Program-made: the position numbers and the translations under genes
The notes under the pieces: model-generated
What the model saw: only the letters and a program-made list of their open reading frames with translations
What the model was told of the DNA's origin: nothing
The model's database searches: none
Part shown: piece by piece, positions 22,589-32,825 of the stretch
How positions within the stretch are numbered: the stretch's first letter is position 1
How the letters are laid out: every line of letters begins with the position of its first letter
Assembly (NCBI GenBank): GCA_017464475.1
Contig: JAFTZQ010000008.1
Span: 1-36,677, forward strand
Source of the DNA: Paludibacteraceae bacterium
GTDB taxonomy: Bacteria > Bacteroidota > Bacteroidia > Bacteroidales > Paludibacteraceae
DNA: 36,677 nucleotides
Direction of reading: 5' to 3'

Positions 22589-25102
22589 TTATCGTACGAT
22601 TGCGCCTTGGGCGTTGTACTCTACACCATTCTTGATGATGAGAAGCTGACCATTGCGAACGAACTTGGTAGCCTTAACTGCTGCCTCGGTATTGTCGATT
22701 GCCTCTGGCCAAGAACCGAGTTGGCAGTGGATCTGTGCGCCCCAAGTATTGGTTGCAGAAACTTGGATCACACCATTCTCCAATACGTTCACCTCACCTG
22801 CTGCGAGGAACCAAAGAGGTATATTGAAATAGCCCTCATCGTCCACAGAACCTGCGAAGGAACCATAGAGACTCTGCCCCTCGAACGTACCGACTGACAC
22901 GGTGTTTGCTGCATACGTATCATTGATCGGATATACGCCCGGAGTCAATTCAGTAGCGTCTGCTGCCATATTGAATTCCAAACTGATCGAATTATTCTCT
23001 GCGTCCGTTGCCCCTACGTAGATCACATGGTCTTCAGCCAGATACTGGGTATTCACATCGTACTCCGCAAACATGTGCTTGAATGCCTCGTCCTTTGCGT
23101 CATACTGGTTACCTTCTTCGCCACCTCCGGTCTCGTCAACAATTTCGAGCGACAGATTGATTGTGAACTCAACCACATCCGCTTCGTTATTCTCAGCCTG
23201 GCCAAGGAGCGTACCGGTAATGGTAGCATTTTCGCCGTTCACAGCAACAGAGATGTTTGCATCCAAAAGATCATACCAAGTCGTGTCTGACGGGGCTGCG
23301 AACTTGCCCACATAGGAATAAGAAGCATAGAGGTCAGCCATAGCGTACGAGCCGGCAGGATCATCCGCGAAAGCGAGGAGCGATACATAGCGGCTTTGAT
23401 CTGCGTTCAGCGCTGCTGCCTGCCAATACTTGCTGCCTTGACTTTCCCCAAGGTAGAGCCTGCCCGCTCCGGTGATCGTCTCCTGCGATTTAGCCTCAGG
23501 AAGTACGTACTGAAGATCCAGCGTATATTCGATATTATCGAAGCAGAGCACAGAACCGGCAATCTGGAGACCACCGTTATTGGAGATAGTGATTGAACCG
23601 CTGTAGATTTCGGTCTCTACTCCGGTAGCATTGTTTTTGATCGAACCGGAGAAGTCTGTTCCGGCCTGCAGCGTACCTGTGGCAGCATTGAGAGTCAGAG
23701 AAACGGTATAGTCGTCATTGCTTGCCTCTGCCCAAATGATACCAAAGTAACTATACCAGGAGTCGTCAAGGGCAAGGTTCGTAGCCGCGATAGAAGCTTC
23801 ACCTTGTTTTTCTGGAACAGCAAAGAAAGCATTGAACTCATATACATTTCCGTCATCGCAAAGAAGGCTTGCGAAGAGGAAAGTGGTGTCATTCGATGAA
23901 GTTACCTCAAGCGAACCGGAGATAATTCCCTTGCGAGAGCTATTCTCTGCGGAAAGAATGCTATCCACATGGCAATAGGTAATATCGAAATCAGCCTCGG
24001 TAAAAATGCCGACAGGCGATTCAGCATCAGAGCTGTAATAATCCAATGCGAGCTCAAAGGTATTGTCAGCGGCACGCAGCGACCACTCGCCATAGGAAGC
24101 GAGGTAAGAAAGTTTCGAAGTAGCGGTGAAATCATGACGGATCGTGTCACCGGTCGGAACGAAAGGCTCCTCATCATAAGCGAAATTGAAGACACGATCG
24201 TGTGAATCTTTCGCTGTACCGGAAATATGTACCAGATTTTCGTCATCAACAGTCTTGGTGAAGGAAGCTTCCACAAGGTTGGCTGTCGCACCGTCATAAC
24301 GAACTTGGGTGTATTGAGAAATCATGTTAGAGATCGTGTACTCCTGACCAAGCACAACGTCCTGGCTTTCTGCTCCCTCCTCCAAAATAATATCGAAAGT
24401 CAGCGTGCAGAGGTTGTCCGAACTAATCAGTTTGTAATAGACGTCATTATCCGCGGAATAATATTTCGAATCAACCTGTCCGATAGTAATATCGAAGTTT
24501 CCCGGAAGAACGGGTTGCTCCTCATAATGGAGACGATATACATTTCCTTCCGCATCCGTTACCTCAGCCTCAATCTTCACACGGCTGTCTTCCGTGAGAG
24601 TCTTGGTGAAAGAAGCGGAAGCATAGTCGAAAGACGCATCGGTAGCCAAGACCCTGCCATAGGAATAATCCGTATCCATATCATCAAGGGAATAGGTCTT
24701 GCCCAGCTCAACATCCTCAGCCGCTGTATTGGTCTCCAGAATGTCAAAATCAAAACGGTAATCCGCATTCATTAAAGCAAAAAAGAGATCACCACCACCG
24801 TAGTTTTGGAAACCAACTTCGTTGATAGTAATGTCCTGCTCTGCTTTTTGGGCCTTGGGAGCACGTGCGGGAGCAGCGGATTTCTGAGCCGCAACCATTT
24901 TCGTTGCCGGCATGGAGTGTGCATTTTTCAGCTGCTTGCTGAAAGTCACTTTCTTGGCAGGCGCTGCCTTTTTCTCTACGCGAGATTTCTCCGCATAGGC
25001 ACGTTCAGCCTTCTGCGCCGCCAACTGTTTGCTCAGTTGAGGAGCAGCATTTGCGCTAAGCACGATAGCTACGGCGCACAAAAGAGAGAAAAATTTCTTC
25101 AT
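22589..25102 (-). CDS. Large secreted protein with about six repeated beta domains and a C-terminal tail motif
   Basis: 837 residues. Signal peptide to about residue 19, a Lys/Ala-rich linker (20-88), then about six related domains of roughly 110 residues. Each begins with a strand set such as ITINEVGFQNYG, FDITIGQVDSKYYS or ETITGAGRLYLG and contains VELGKTYSLDDM-like turns. The last 26 residues (KFVRNGQLLIIKNGVEYNAQ) match a tail shared with two other secreted proteins in this window. No enzyme site is visible; it could be a surface adhesin or binding protein. Promoter 25212-25243 with a ~105-base leader. Confidence 0.85.
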   Translation of the reverse strand: MKKFFSLLCAVAIVLSANAAPQLSKQLAAQKAERAYAEKSRVEKKAAPAKKVTFSKQLKNAHSMPATKMVAAQKSAAPARAPKAQKAEQDITINEVGFQNYGGGDLFFALMNADYRFDFDILETNTAAEDVELGKTYSLDDMDTDYSYGRVLATDASFDYASASFTKTLTEDSRVKIEAEVTDAEGNVYRLHYEEQPVLPGNFDITIGQVDSKYYSADNDVYYKLISSDNLCTLTFDIILEEGAESQDVVLGQEYTISNMISQYTQVRYDGATANLVEASFTKTVDDENLVHISGTAKDSHDRVFNFAYDEEPFVPTGDTIRHDFTATSKLSYLASYGEWSLRAADNTFELALDYYSSDAESPVGIFTEADFDITYCHVDSILSAENSSRKGIISGSLEVTSSNDTTFLFASLLCDDGNVYEFNAFFAVPEKQGEASIAATNLALDDSWYSYFGIIWAEASNDDYTVSLTLNAATGTLQAGTDFSGSIKNNATGVETEIYSGSITISNNGGLQIAGSVLCFDNIEYTLDLQYVLPEAKSQETITGAGRLYLGESQGSKYWQAAALNADQSRYVSLLAFADDPAGSYAMADLYASYSYVGKFAAPSDTTWYDLLDANISVAVNGENATITGTLLGQAENNEADVVEFTINLSLEIVDETGGGEEGNQYDAKDEAFKHMFAEYDVNTQYLAEDHVIYVGATDAENNSISLEFNMAADATELTPGVYPINDTYAANTVSVGTFEGQSLYGSFAGSVDDEGYFNIPLWFLAAGEVNVLENGVIQVSATNTWGAQIHCQLGSWPEAIDNTEAAVKATKFVRNGQLLIIKNGVEYNAQGAIVR

Positions 25103-25211
25103 AATGTTTTAATTTTAGTTAATTAATAATAAATTGGTATAAAATGTTTTATATTTTTATTCACTTTGCTTCGATTGTTCTATTTTATCTTACAAAATGC
25201 AATAATCGGTA

Positions 25212-25243
25212 CAAAGGTACAATAATTTTGTAAAACACACAAA
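25212..25243 (-). promoter_or_regulatory. Promoter of the repeat-domain secreted protein
   Basis: Minus strand: TTTG at 25243-25240, 20 bases, TACCTTTG at 25219-25212. Confidence 0.82.
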
Positions 25244-25299
25244 CATTTCATACCAAAAAACAACATTTTTGTGCATTTTGCAAAATAAAGTTAGCAAAA

Positions 25300-25331
25300 T
25301 TTGGTCATTTCGAAAAAAATGAGTACCTTTG
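25300..25331 (+). promoter_or_regulatory. Promoter of the GH53 galactanase gene
   Basis: TTTG at 25300-25303, 20 bases, TACCTTTG at 25324-25331. Divergent from the minus-strand promoter at 25212-25243. Confidence 0.82.
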
Positions 25332-25359
25332 CACCGAATATGGCTTGAAACTAAAAAAC

Positions 25360-26703
25360 ATGAAAAATATGAAAAAGATCTCCTTATTTATTATTTGCGC
25401 ACTCGTGTGCGTATGCGCGCGCGCAGAGCAACAGCGCTATGTGGGCGGCGACATCAGTATGTTACCGATGTACGAGCAGCACAACTCCTATTACAAGGAC
25501 GTGAACGGCAAGAAAATCAGCAACCTGATCACTTGGTTTGCGAATGACTGCGGCTGGAACACCTTCCGCGTGCGTATCTTTGTCAACCCCATTCAGCAAG
25601 CCAAAGGAGCTACCGATCCGTCCGTTTGTCAGGACCTCGCGTATGTCACCGCACTAGGCAAACGTATCAAAGAGGCAGGAGCGTATTTTATGCTGGATTT
25701 TCATTACTCCGACGAGTGGGTGGATGCAACGCACATACAAGCTCCGGTGGCGTGGAAAGGCAAGCCGGATGCGGAGATGGCGGACAGCGTGGCGGCTTAT
25801 ACGCGCCGCGTGCTGACCACGCTCAATGAAGCGAATGCAACGCCGGATATGGTACAAGTGGGAAACGAGATCATGTATGGGCTCTGCGGGATCAAAGTGA
25901 AGCCGTACGACGATGCAAGCAGCAACTGGACGGGCTATTTAGGTCTGCTCAAAGCTGGCTGCAACGCGGTACGCGAACTATGCCCGAACGCGCAGATCAT
26001 TATTCATACCGACCGCCCGACCAACAGCGGATACAATAGTTATTACTATCAGAAACTGATAGACGGCGGTGTGGATTTCGATGTTATCGGACTGAGTTAC
26101 TATCCGTTCTGGCACGGCTATCTGACAAACGAGCAGGTGGTCTCCAAGGGCGACAAGAACAACCTCGTCAAAGCCATTAATCAATTAGCCACAGACTTCC
26201 CGGACAAGAAAGTGCATATTGTAGAATGTGCTTATAATTTCCAGTATTGGCCTACTTCCGGCGTCAATTTCAACACGCAGGATGTGTGGGCATGTTCGGT
26301 AGCGGGGCAATATAATTTCGTCAAAGACCTCGTAGATGCACTCAAGCCGCTGGAGAATGTGGAGGGCATCAACTACTGGTTCCCGGAGGAAGCAGGCAAC
26401 GGCGATGACACCAATTGGAACACAAGTAGCGGAACGGTTATAACAAGCTGGCTCAACCGCGGATTCTGGAACGAGAACAAGACCACTGCAGGTCATACCA
26501 TCAACAAGACCGGGTCTGTAAGTAGCACCAAGACCGCTGCGGATGTATGCGCGCCGTATTATATGGGTAAATTCGTTGACTTTGTACCGCAGGGAATAAC
26601 AAACCCCTCCGCAAACGAAGGGGCTGTTAAACGATTCCGCAACGGTCAATTGGTCATTGAGCGCAACGGCGTATTCTATTCGCCGGACGGCAAAAAGCTT
26701 TAA
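25360..26703 (+). CDS. GH53 arabinogalactan endo-beta-1,4-galactanase, secreted
   Basis: 447 residues from the ATG at 25360, 28 bases after the -7 element; a TTG at 25345 and an ATG at 25369 are also possible. Signal peptide to about residue 22. The GH53 barrel shows GWNTFRVRIFVNP, FMLDFHYSDEWVD, the acid/base Glu170 (QVGNEIMYG) and the nucleophile Glu289 (VHIVECAY), then GINYWFPEEAG. It cuts beta-1,4-galactan side chains of pectin. A C-terminal tail FRNGQLVIERNGVFYSPDG follows a proline/asparagine linker. The 3' end overlaps the convergent VWA gene by four bases. Confidence 0.93.
   Translation: MKNMKKISLFIICALVCVCARAEQQRYVGGDISMLPMYEQHNSYYKDVNGKKISNLITWFANDCGWNTFRVRIFVNPIQQAKGATDPSVCQDLAYVTALGKRIKEAGAYFMLDFHYSDEWVDATHIQAPVAWKGKPDAEMADSVAAYTRRVLTTLNEANATPDMVQVGNEIMYGLCGIKVKPYDDASSNWTGYLGLLKAGCNAVRELCPNAQIIIHTDRPTNSGYNSYYYQKLIDGGVDFDVIGLSYYPFWHGYLTNEQVVSKGDKNNLVKAINQLATDFPDKKVHIVECAYNFQYWPTSGVNFNTQDVWACSVAGQYNFVKDLVDALKPLENVEGINYWFPEEAGNGDDTNWNTSSGTVITSWLNRGFWNENKTTAGHTINKTGSVSSTKTAADVCAPYYMGKFVDFVPQGITNPSANEGAVKRFRNGQLVIERNGVFYSPDGKKL
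26604..26623. repeat. C/G hairpin in the linker before the GH53 tail
   Basis: CCCCTCCG-CAAA-CGAAGGGG inside the coding sequence, just before the tail motif. It lacks a T run. A similar C-rich hairpin lies at the same relative place in the peptidase gene (34585-34601). Confidence 0.5.
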
Positions 26704-29501
26704 TCCTTGAATTTCATAGCCGAAGCCCATTGGAGGTCACTCATGGCAGTCAATGGACGGAGAGACAAAAGCGAGACGATGGTATCGGGCTCGCTTTTTG
26801 ATGCATGCACCCGTGCGGCGGTATTATTCAAGTTGCATAATTTCAGGAGCTGCTCCTCCAGCCTATGGTATTCGTTGCTCTCTGCGGCGGCGAAATAAGC
26901 CACATCGCGCATCTGCTCCGCTTGCAGCGAGAGCGTATTACGTTGCGCAGCAGCCTGCAGCCACTCGGCAAAGCCGGGTTGGTTAATATAGCCGCAAATG
27001 ATAGCCGGGAGCGTCAGACTGTAATCGCCGATGCGGTTGAGAGCGAACTTATGCAAAGCCGAAGCACATGCGTCGAGCTGGATATGTTTCATCAGCTCGC
27101 CAAACGAATACTCGCCTTTGTTGACCAGTTCGACATTCGGCAGGATCTCATTATTCCATACATCGGGCGTACGAATCTGGTCGAAGCTATCTACCGTAAC
27201 CTCTTTTCCGCCCGTTCGCAGCGCGATATTGATAAGTACATCTTCCGCCGCGGAGCCGACAGCCACCGTATTGAGCGGCAACTTCAGTTTCTGCGCAGCA
27301 GCCACGATGTCGTCCAATTCCTCGAACGGACATCCGTCGCTCAGAAGCATGATCATATCGTATTCGCTGGTCTGCGACCACTCGACCGAGCGCTCTATCG
27401 CCGGAATATAATTGGTTCCTCCGCCGGCTTTCAGCGCATCGACAGAAGCGGAACGGCTGGAAGCCACCACATCCTCATCGAACGCAATCCATTCGATCTC
27501 GCCGATGGTTTCTAATTCATGGACGTATTTCTTGAGATCATTCATGTCGGAAGACATACTGCCCGACACATCCAGCAGTAAGAGCATCCGGCGGGTAGCG
27601 AGATTCGTCTGGTGCGCTTGGAATTGCACATTCTCCTCCTCTGTATCGGCGATCGTCTCGTCGCTGTACATCAGCTCTTTTACCAGCCCTTGCACGCTGC
27701 TCTTGTAGCCTTTCTCCAGATCGGGAATACCGATCGTACCGCCATCCACGTCGGAATAGAGTTGTACCGTGGGCACATTCGCTACCAGCGGCATATTTCC
27801 GAACGAACCGGAGAGTAGCGGCTGGAACGCTTTCGTCTGACTGAAATTGAATTCCGGCGGAGTAAGCAGTTTCATCTCGTTCTGGAGACGGACTAACTTC
27901 TTCTCGTGCAACCATCTCATATACTGCTTCATCTCCTCTACGGTCTTCTCGTGCAGTTTCTGGGCTTGCGTATCCAGCCGTTTGCGGATCTCGCATAGTT
28001 TGACACCCACGAACAGGTCTTTGAGCCGCTCAAGACGCTTGATCTTAAGGATGAAGGAAATTGCACCACCCAAAAAGGCAAGCAAGAAAGCGAACATACT
28101 CCACCACCCTATTACGGGGAAGAACCCTGCGCTAACCGCCAATCCGGCGATGCCGGACGAGATGATCGTCGTCCATTTATAGGTATCGAGTTTGTTCATC
28201 TCCTCTTGCAACTGGGTGCGTAGCGCATCGGACGAGAGCGTCATGCCTTGTGCCTTGTTCACCAGCTTGGCTAAATCACCCGGCAGCACGAAAGCCGCAG
28301 GAGGCGTCTCCAAACTCTTACAAGCATCGCTGATCTTGATTTGGAAATGCTCCAGCACTTTCATGCTCTGCGGTAGGCTGATATGCTTGTACCGCGGATT
28401 GCCTTTGTCGCAGAACATCTGGAATACCAACTCCTGCAAGCTATGCGAGCTATCGAAGATGAACTTATGCTGCCGCAGGTTGAGCGAGCGGATAAAATCT
28501 TTCTCAAAGCTGCTCAACTCCTGGGTCACATTGTTGATCACTTTCTCGATATGCAGGGTGTTGTATTCGCGCCAAATAGGGATGATATGATGCAGATGAA
28601 GCGATGTGTGAAACCGGGTGATTTCCATATTGGGGATATGGGGTCCGTCGCTGACGAAGAAGCGCTTGGTATTCATCGGCTTGAAGGTGTCGATGAAACT
28701 CTGGTTGTCGTCCACAAACGCTCGCGCTTCTTTCACATCCAGGAAATGCTCGTCGATATTGGTCGTCAGGTCTTTGAGTACGATCGCGGACAGATTATAC
28801 GCATCGATCTCGCGCTGCACATCCGCTTCAAAGAAGACCGCCGTTGCATTGCCGTCGTAATACTGGATTCCATAGTCGTTGAAGCACTGACCATCGGTTC
28901 GAGCGATATGTAGCGCCGCAATATTGACCGCTTGCTCCGCCGCTTTGCGTCCATCTTCCGTCATGGAGGACTGGAGGAAAAGGATCTTCTCGAACGGACG
29001 GTCATTCATCTGCAGCCTCTGCATAGCAGCCAGATCGTTCAGAAAATCGCTCACTCCTTTCGTCACCGTCTTGTCATCCACGGTCACCGACGCAGGCCGC
29101 AGCAGAATACCGTACATCCGCACGCTGCTGATGGAGAACCAAGGGCGGTTGATATCCGCCATGCGTTGCTCCTGCAGGTACTTCGCCCAGGTATGAAAAC
29201 GCGTTATGGTCTTCGGCTGGGTCACGTCGCCCACAAAGATGACGTTGATGCTGTTGCCTTGGTTGCTGGTGAAGGCAGGGATTAACTTCTCCGCCTCCGG
29301 GCTACTCATGGAGAGCCGTTGGAAGGCGATCTCGTTCAGTTGCTCTTTCGTCATCCCTTCCGCTTTGCCGTCCGTGATATGGAAGAACTTCAGCGGAGCG
29401 GGACCCGTCGTGGTATTTTGCAGCAACGATTCCCAATACGACTGGAAGAACGACTCGCACGCATCTTCTTCAAGGAAATTTACAATCCAAAAAGGGGTCA
29501 T
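26700..29501 (-). CDS. VWA-domain protein with two membrane helices, third gene of the tubulin-like operon
   Basis: 933 residues, no signal peptide. N-terminal domain (1-400) of unknown type; two close membrane helices (about 443-463 and 467-486); a charged, coiled-coil-like stretch (487-545); then a von Willebrand factor A domain (about 638-770) with a complete MIDAS: DVSGS (644-648), Thr696 in GGGTNY and Asp722 in LLSDG. The C-terminus (780-933) is helical. With two helices and no signal, both large parts should lie in the cytoplasm. Intact MIDAS suggests metal-dependent binding of a partner, probably the tubulin-like protein encoded 21 bases upstream. Part of the same operon. Confidence 0.9.
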   Translation of the reverse strand: MTPFWIVNFLEEDACESFFQSYWESLLQNTTTGPAPLKFFHITDGKAEGMTKEQLNEIAFQRLSMSSPEAEKLIPAFTSNQGNSINVIFVGDVTQPKTITRFHTWAKYLQEQRMADINRPWFSISSVRMYGILLRPASVTVDDKTVTKGVSDFLNDLAAMQRLQMNDRPFEKILFLQSSMTEDGRKAAEQAVNIAALHIARTDGQCFNDYGIQYYDGNATAVFFEADVQREIDAYNLSAIVLKDLTTNIDEHFLDVKEARAFVDDNQSFIDTFKPMNTKRFFVSDGPHIPNMEITRFHTSLHLHHIIPIWREYNTLHIEKVINNVTQELSSFEKDFIRSLNLRQHKFIFDSSHSLQELVFQMFCDKGNPRYKHISLPQSMKVLEHFQIKISDACKSLETPPAAFVLPGDLAKLVNKAQGMTLSSDALRTQLQEEMNKLDTYKWTTIISSGIAGLAVSAGFFPVIGWWSMFAFLLAFLGGAISFILKIKRLERLKDLFVGVKLCEIRKRLDTQAQKLHEKTVEEMKQYMRWLHEKKLVRLQNEMKLLTPPEFNFSQTKAFQPLLSGSFGNMPLVANVPTVQLYSDVDGGTIGIPDLEKGYKSSVQGLVKELMYSDETIADTEEENVQFQAHQTNLATRRMLLLLDVSGSMSSDMNDLKKYVHELETIGEIEWIAFDEDVVASSRSASVDALKAGGGTNYIPAIERSVEWSQTSEYDMIMLLSDGCPFEELDDIVAAAQKLKLPLNTVAVGSAAEDVLINIALRTGGKEVTVDSFDQIRTPDVWNNEILPNVELVNKGEYSFGELMKHIQLDACASALHKFALNRIGDYSLTLPAIICGYINQPGFAEWLQAAAQRNTLSLQAEQMRDVAYFAAAESNEYHRLEEQLLKLCNLNNTAARVHASKSEPDTIVSLLSLRPLTAMSDLQWASAMKFKD

Positions 29502-29522
29502 AACAGAAACGATTTTATGCTA

Positions 29523-32500
29523 TTATAACGAACTGATTGTTTTTTCTATCACTTCTACAAATGTCTTGTCGCCGGGGTTGCTCTGTCGCCGCCAGATGAG
29601 GAGGCAGAAGGCGAACGTACCCACTCCGCCATCCATTGATTTCAGCAGGCGCACTTTCGCCTCGTCGCGTACTGCCATCAGCGAAGCATTCATCTGCTCA
29701 CTTACGCGGATGTCAAATTTCTGCTCCAAGAAATCTGCACCAATGAACATATTCTCCGGAATGGTCATCAGTTGCTCCACAAAAGCATTGCATTGTTGTG
29801 TGTGCTCTCGGTCGAACTCGTAGTTCTGCACGCCACTGTTGTCGATCGACAGATATTTGGTCTTCGGATTGAGGATAGCCGGACGGAGTTGCAGATGCGC
29901 AGTGATGTTATTCGGATCAACCCACAAGGTAATAAACCGATTTGCCTCGCTTGTCGCCGCGGCTGGAGCCAAATCGATGCCGAGCAGTTGCAGCATCTCC
30001 GGTGTCATGCCGGTTGTGTCTACTTCTGCCGCAGCTCCGGAGAAGCCGAAGAGGTTGTTGTATGCGTTTCTGTCTTTCTCCCACAGCAGGTTGACCACAT
30101 GTTGGTAATAGAGACACTTGACAAGAGACTCCAAACGACGACTAGCCAGCTGCTCCGTCAGACTGCCTTGCGCTGCCGCTGCGCTGCTCTCCGACTTAGG
30201 CAGCGTCAGACCGTACTCGTTGAATGCGCTGTGGATGTGGCAGCCGTAGAACTGACCGCGTACGCGCTCCAGATACGGATCTGACATATAGAAGGTCTTG
30301 TAACTCTGGTAGTACTTGTACATATTGAACTCGAATCCAGCCGGCATGCGCATCACCATGAAGCGGTCGTTCATCGCGGAATCTTGGATGAACTGCTGCT
30401 CTTTGCTATTAGAGTTATAGCCAAGCGATTTGGCGAGTTCCTCGTTGTTGCCGACAAACATCAGACGCATATTGGACGGAACCGACACGTCTCCGCGGAG
30501 CGGGAAGAATACCGGCACACGGCTGCTGTCCATGAAGCTGTTGAACAGATCTGCCGTACGTTTGAACGCCTTCGGCAGCAGAGCAGGATTTTGGATAGCG
30601 TCGCTCAGCTCCAAGCCGATCCATTGCCCGGCAGACGTGCTGGTATCATTCACAATCACTTCTACCACATGCTTAATCGGGTTGATGATCAGCGAATCTT
30701 TATTGTTCGGCAGCGAGATCTGTTTGGATTTGATAATATTGATAAACAGGTTATTATCCGGATCTATACGACCTATAATATCTTTCAATCCCTTGCCGGA
30801 CGCAGAGGTGCGCATCGGTACGCGGATCTTCTCCAGACCGCGGGTGATGTCCTGCTGGCCGATCACGCTCTCTTGGTAGAGCTGGTCGAAGAAATTATTC
30901 TCTGCCCAATCGGTATTGTCGCTTCCTGTTGCCAGTTCCGCCAAGGACGGCAGATAAACGGTCATGATATCGTCTTCCGTTGCGCGGAACTCTTTCGCGA
31001 GCGTTGCGTACATATCCTTATAATCTGTTCCGTCGTTCTCCAGCAGTTTCTGAAGATTGCGGATGCCGGCATAATTGGTATTGTCGCCCTTACGCAGTTT
31101 CTCCAGATAGCCGGACGGCGATTCGGTCAGTTCGCGAATGATCTGTACGGCAATGGTCAGCGTGATAGCGCGGGCTACCGCATCCTTGTATTTCTTGAGT
31201 GCTTGGCTCATCTCCGCTTTCTTGAGCGCCATCAGCAGACCACCCTTTGCGTACGTCGCACAAGCTGCTTTGGCGGCATTCACCTTGCCCGTCGCATCCG
31301 GCAGTAACGTGCTCACTATATATCGGCATAGCGGCTCCAGATAGAAATCATCGACGAAATTGAGCAAATCGTAGGCGTTATTCAGACCGTTCATCAGAAT
31401 AAACTCGTTCACCCGTTTGTCGATCTCGCCTGTGATCATGGCATATACGGCCTTCTTCAGTTCCTCATAGTTCTCCGTAGTATAGAGACGGTCTAACTTC
31501 AGGCTGATCGCGCGTACCACATCCGACGAGATCTCATTCGGATCATATTTGGTAGCATTGTTGACTGCCGAATAAATCTGGTGCTCCAGCGCGTCCGCAT
31601 CTGCCGTCGTATTGTAGCGGTAACTCATATCGCTATCCGTTACCGTCTCGTTGAGAGAGAATAGTTTCTTCAATATCGCATTTTGAGCAAACTCCACTTT
31701 CTTTTGGTCGAAGTCGGACGGACGGCGTTGATCCAGCAGACCATAATTGATGACCTCATAGAGCGCGCGGCGCGTCAGGTACTCCTTCAACTCCTTGTTC
31801 GCTTTCTTGATCGCGCGGAAACCATATCCCACCATCTGCGATGTGATGCCCGAACGAGTATCGCTCTTCTGCAGCAATTCCGCTAAGATATTGCTCAGGT
31901 TGCTCTTCACGAAAGCGCGGCCGTTACCGGTATTCAGATAATAGATCATCTCCGCGATCGTGGGATAGAATTGTTCCACTTTCATCTTCGAGCCGAAGTT
32001 ATTCTCCGCGCACACAGGAATCAGGAATTGGTAGAGCGGGAAATCGTAAATCTCCGTTCCGGCTGCCGTCGGACGAACTGCATAGGGTTCGAACGTCTTA
32101 CCGTTGCCGTTCTCGAAGTTGGAGCGGAAGAAATTGATCTCCTCCATGCACGAATAGCCATTCAGCCTATGATTCGGGTTCGTACTGTTGAGATCCACGA
32201 ATGTCTGCGGCATATAGAGCACCAGTTTGACGTTCGGCTCGCCGTTCGCCACATGGTGCGCCAGACGGTTGATCATATACAGCACGTCGAGCGTCATGGA
32301 GCTACCTGTTCCGCCGCAGGAAGAAGCGATCACCCATATATCCACATCGCGGCGTCCGCTGTCGTCCGGCGTCAGCTCGCGGAAGCGGTTGATCTTGGCG
32401 GTCAGCTCGCGCTCCATTGCCTCGTAGTAATTATAGATTCCGAATCGACCCACATTACGCTGCGCCGTGGCGCCATCGCTCAGCGGGTGGTTCGGCAACG

Positions 32501-32804
32501 TCATGTGACCGGGTTCCTGAGAAATAGCCCATTCCAGCAAACGCTTGGTGTTCTCGTTCGGACGGTCGGTCGTCTTCGCGCCGTTGTAGATCGCCAGAGG
32601 TACCGTCGGACCCATGTCTACGAAATCAGCAGCAGGAATTACAATCGAGTCCGAATTGATTCGGCTGTACGTAAACATATCCGTATCGACGTACGTGAAT
32701 GCGTAGTCATCCGGATTGTAGTTGGGGTCTTTCTTCAGACGTGTTGAAAGGCTGGCTACGGTTTGCAATCCACAACCGCCTAAACCGATAAAATAAGTTT
32801 TCAT
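29523..32804 (-). CDS. FtsZ/tubulin-superfamily protein (Tubulin_2-like)
   Basis: 1093 residues, about three times the length of FtsZ. The GTP-binding half is clear: GLGGCG (7-12) and the acidic DTD (40-42) after the first Rossmann strand, a GATAQRNVGR segment (111-120), and the tubulin signature as SSCGGTGSS (161-169) after the strand WVIA. No canonical T7 catalytic loop can be pointed to, so GTP hydrolysis is not assured. The C-terminal ~700 residues are helical and unlike FtsZ. Such proteins are placed in a predicted membrane-remodelling group with VWA proteins. Middle gene of a three-gene operon, 21-base gaps on both sides. Confidence 0.88.
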   Translation of the reverse strand: MKTYFIGLGGCGLQTVASLSTRLKKDPNYNPDDYAFTYVDTDMFTYSRINSDSIVIPAADFVDMGPTVPLAIYNGAKTTDRPNENTKRLLEWAISQEPGHMTLPNHPLSDGATAQRNVGRFGIYNYYEAMERELTAKINRFRELTPDDSGRRDVDIWVIASSCGGTGSSMTLDVLYMINRLAHHVANGEPNVKLVLYMPQTFVDLNSTNPNHRLNGYSCMEEINFFRSNFENGNGKTFEPYAVRPTAAGTEIYDFPLYQFLIPVCAENNFGSKMKVEQFYPTIAEMIYYLNTGNGRAFVKSNLSNILAELLQKSDTRSGITSQMVGYGFRAIKKANKELKEYLTRRALYEVINYGLLDQRRPSDFDQKKVEFAQNAILKKLFSLNETVTDSDMSYRYNTTADADALEHQIYSAVNNATKYDPNEISSDVVRAISLKLDRLYTTENYEELKKAVYAMITGEIDKRVNEFILMNGLNNAYDLLNFVDDFYLEPLCRYIVSTLLPDATGKVNAAKAACATYAKGGLLMALKKAEMSQALKKYKDAVARAITLTIAVQIIRELTESPSGYLEKLRKGDNTNYAGIRNLQKLLENDGTDYKDMYATLAKEFRATEDDIMTVYLPSLAELATGSDNTDWAENNFFDQLYQESVIGQQDITRGLEKIRVPMRTSASGKGLKDIIGRIDPDNNLFINIIKSKQISLPNNKDSLIINPIKHVVEVIVNDTSTSAGQWIGLELSDAIQNPALLPKAFKRTADLFNSFMDSSRVPVFFPLRGDVSVPSNMRLMFVGNNEELAKSLGYNSNSKEQQFIQDSAMNDRFMVMRMPAGFEFNMYKYYQSYKTFYMSDPYLERVRGQFYGCHIHSAFNEYGLTLPKSESSAAAAQGSLTEQLASRRLESLVKCLYYQHVVNLLWEKDRNAYNNLFGFSGAAAEVDTTGMTPEMLQLLGIDLAPAAATSEANRFITLWVDPNNITAHLQLRPAILNPKTKYLSIDNSGVQNYEFDREHTQQCNAFVEQLMTIPENMFIGADFLEQKFDIRVSEQMNASLMAVRDEAKVRLLKSMDGGVGTFAFCLLIWRRQSNPGDKTFVEVIEKTISSL

Positions 32805-32825
32805 GTGTTATATAGGTTTTGAAAT

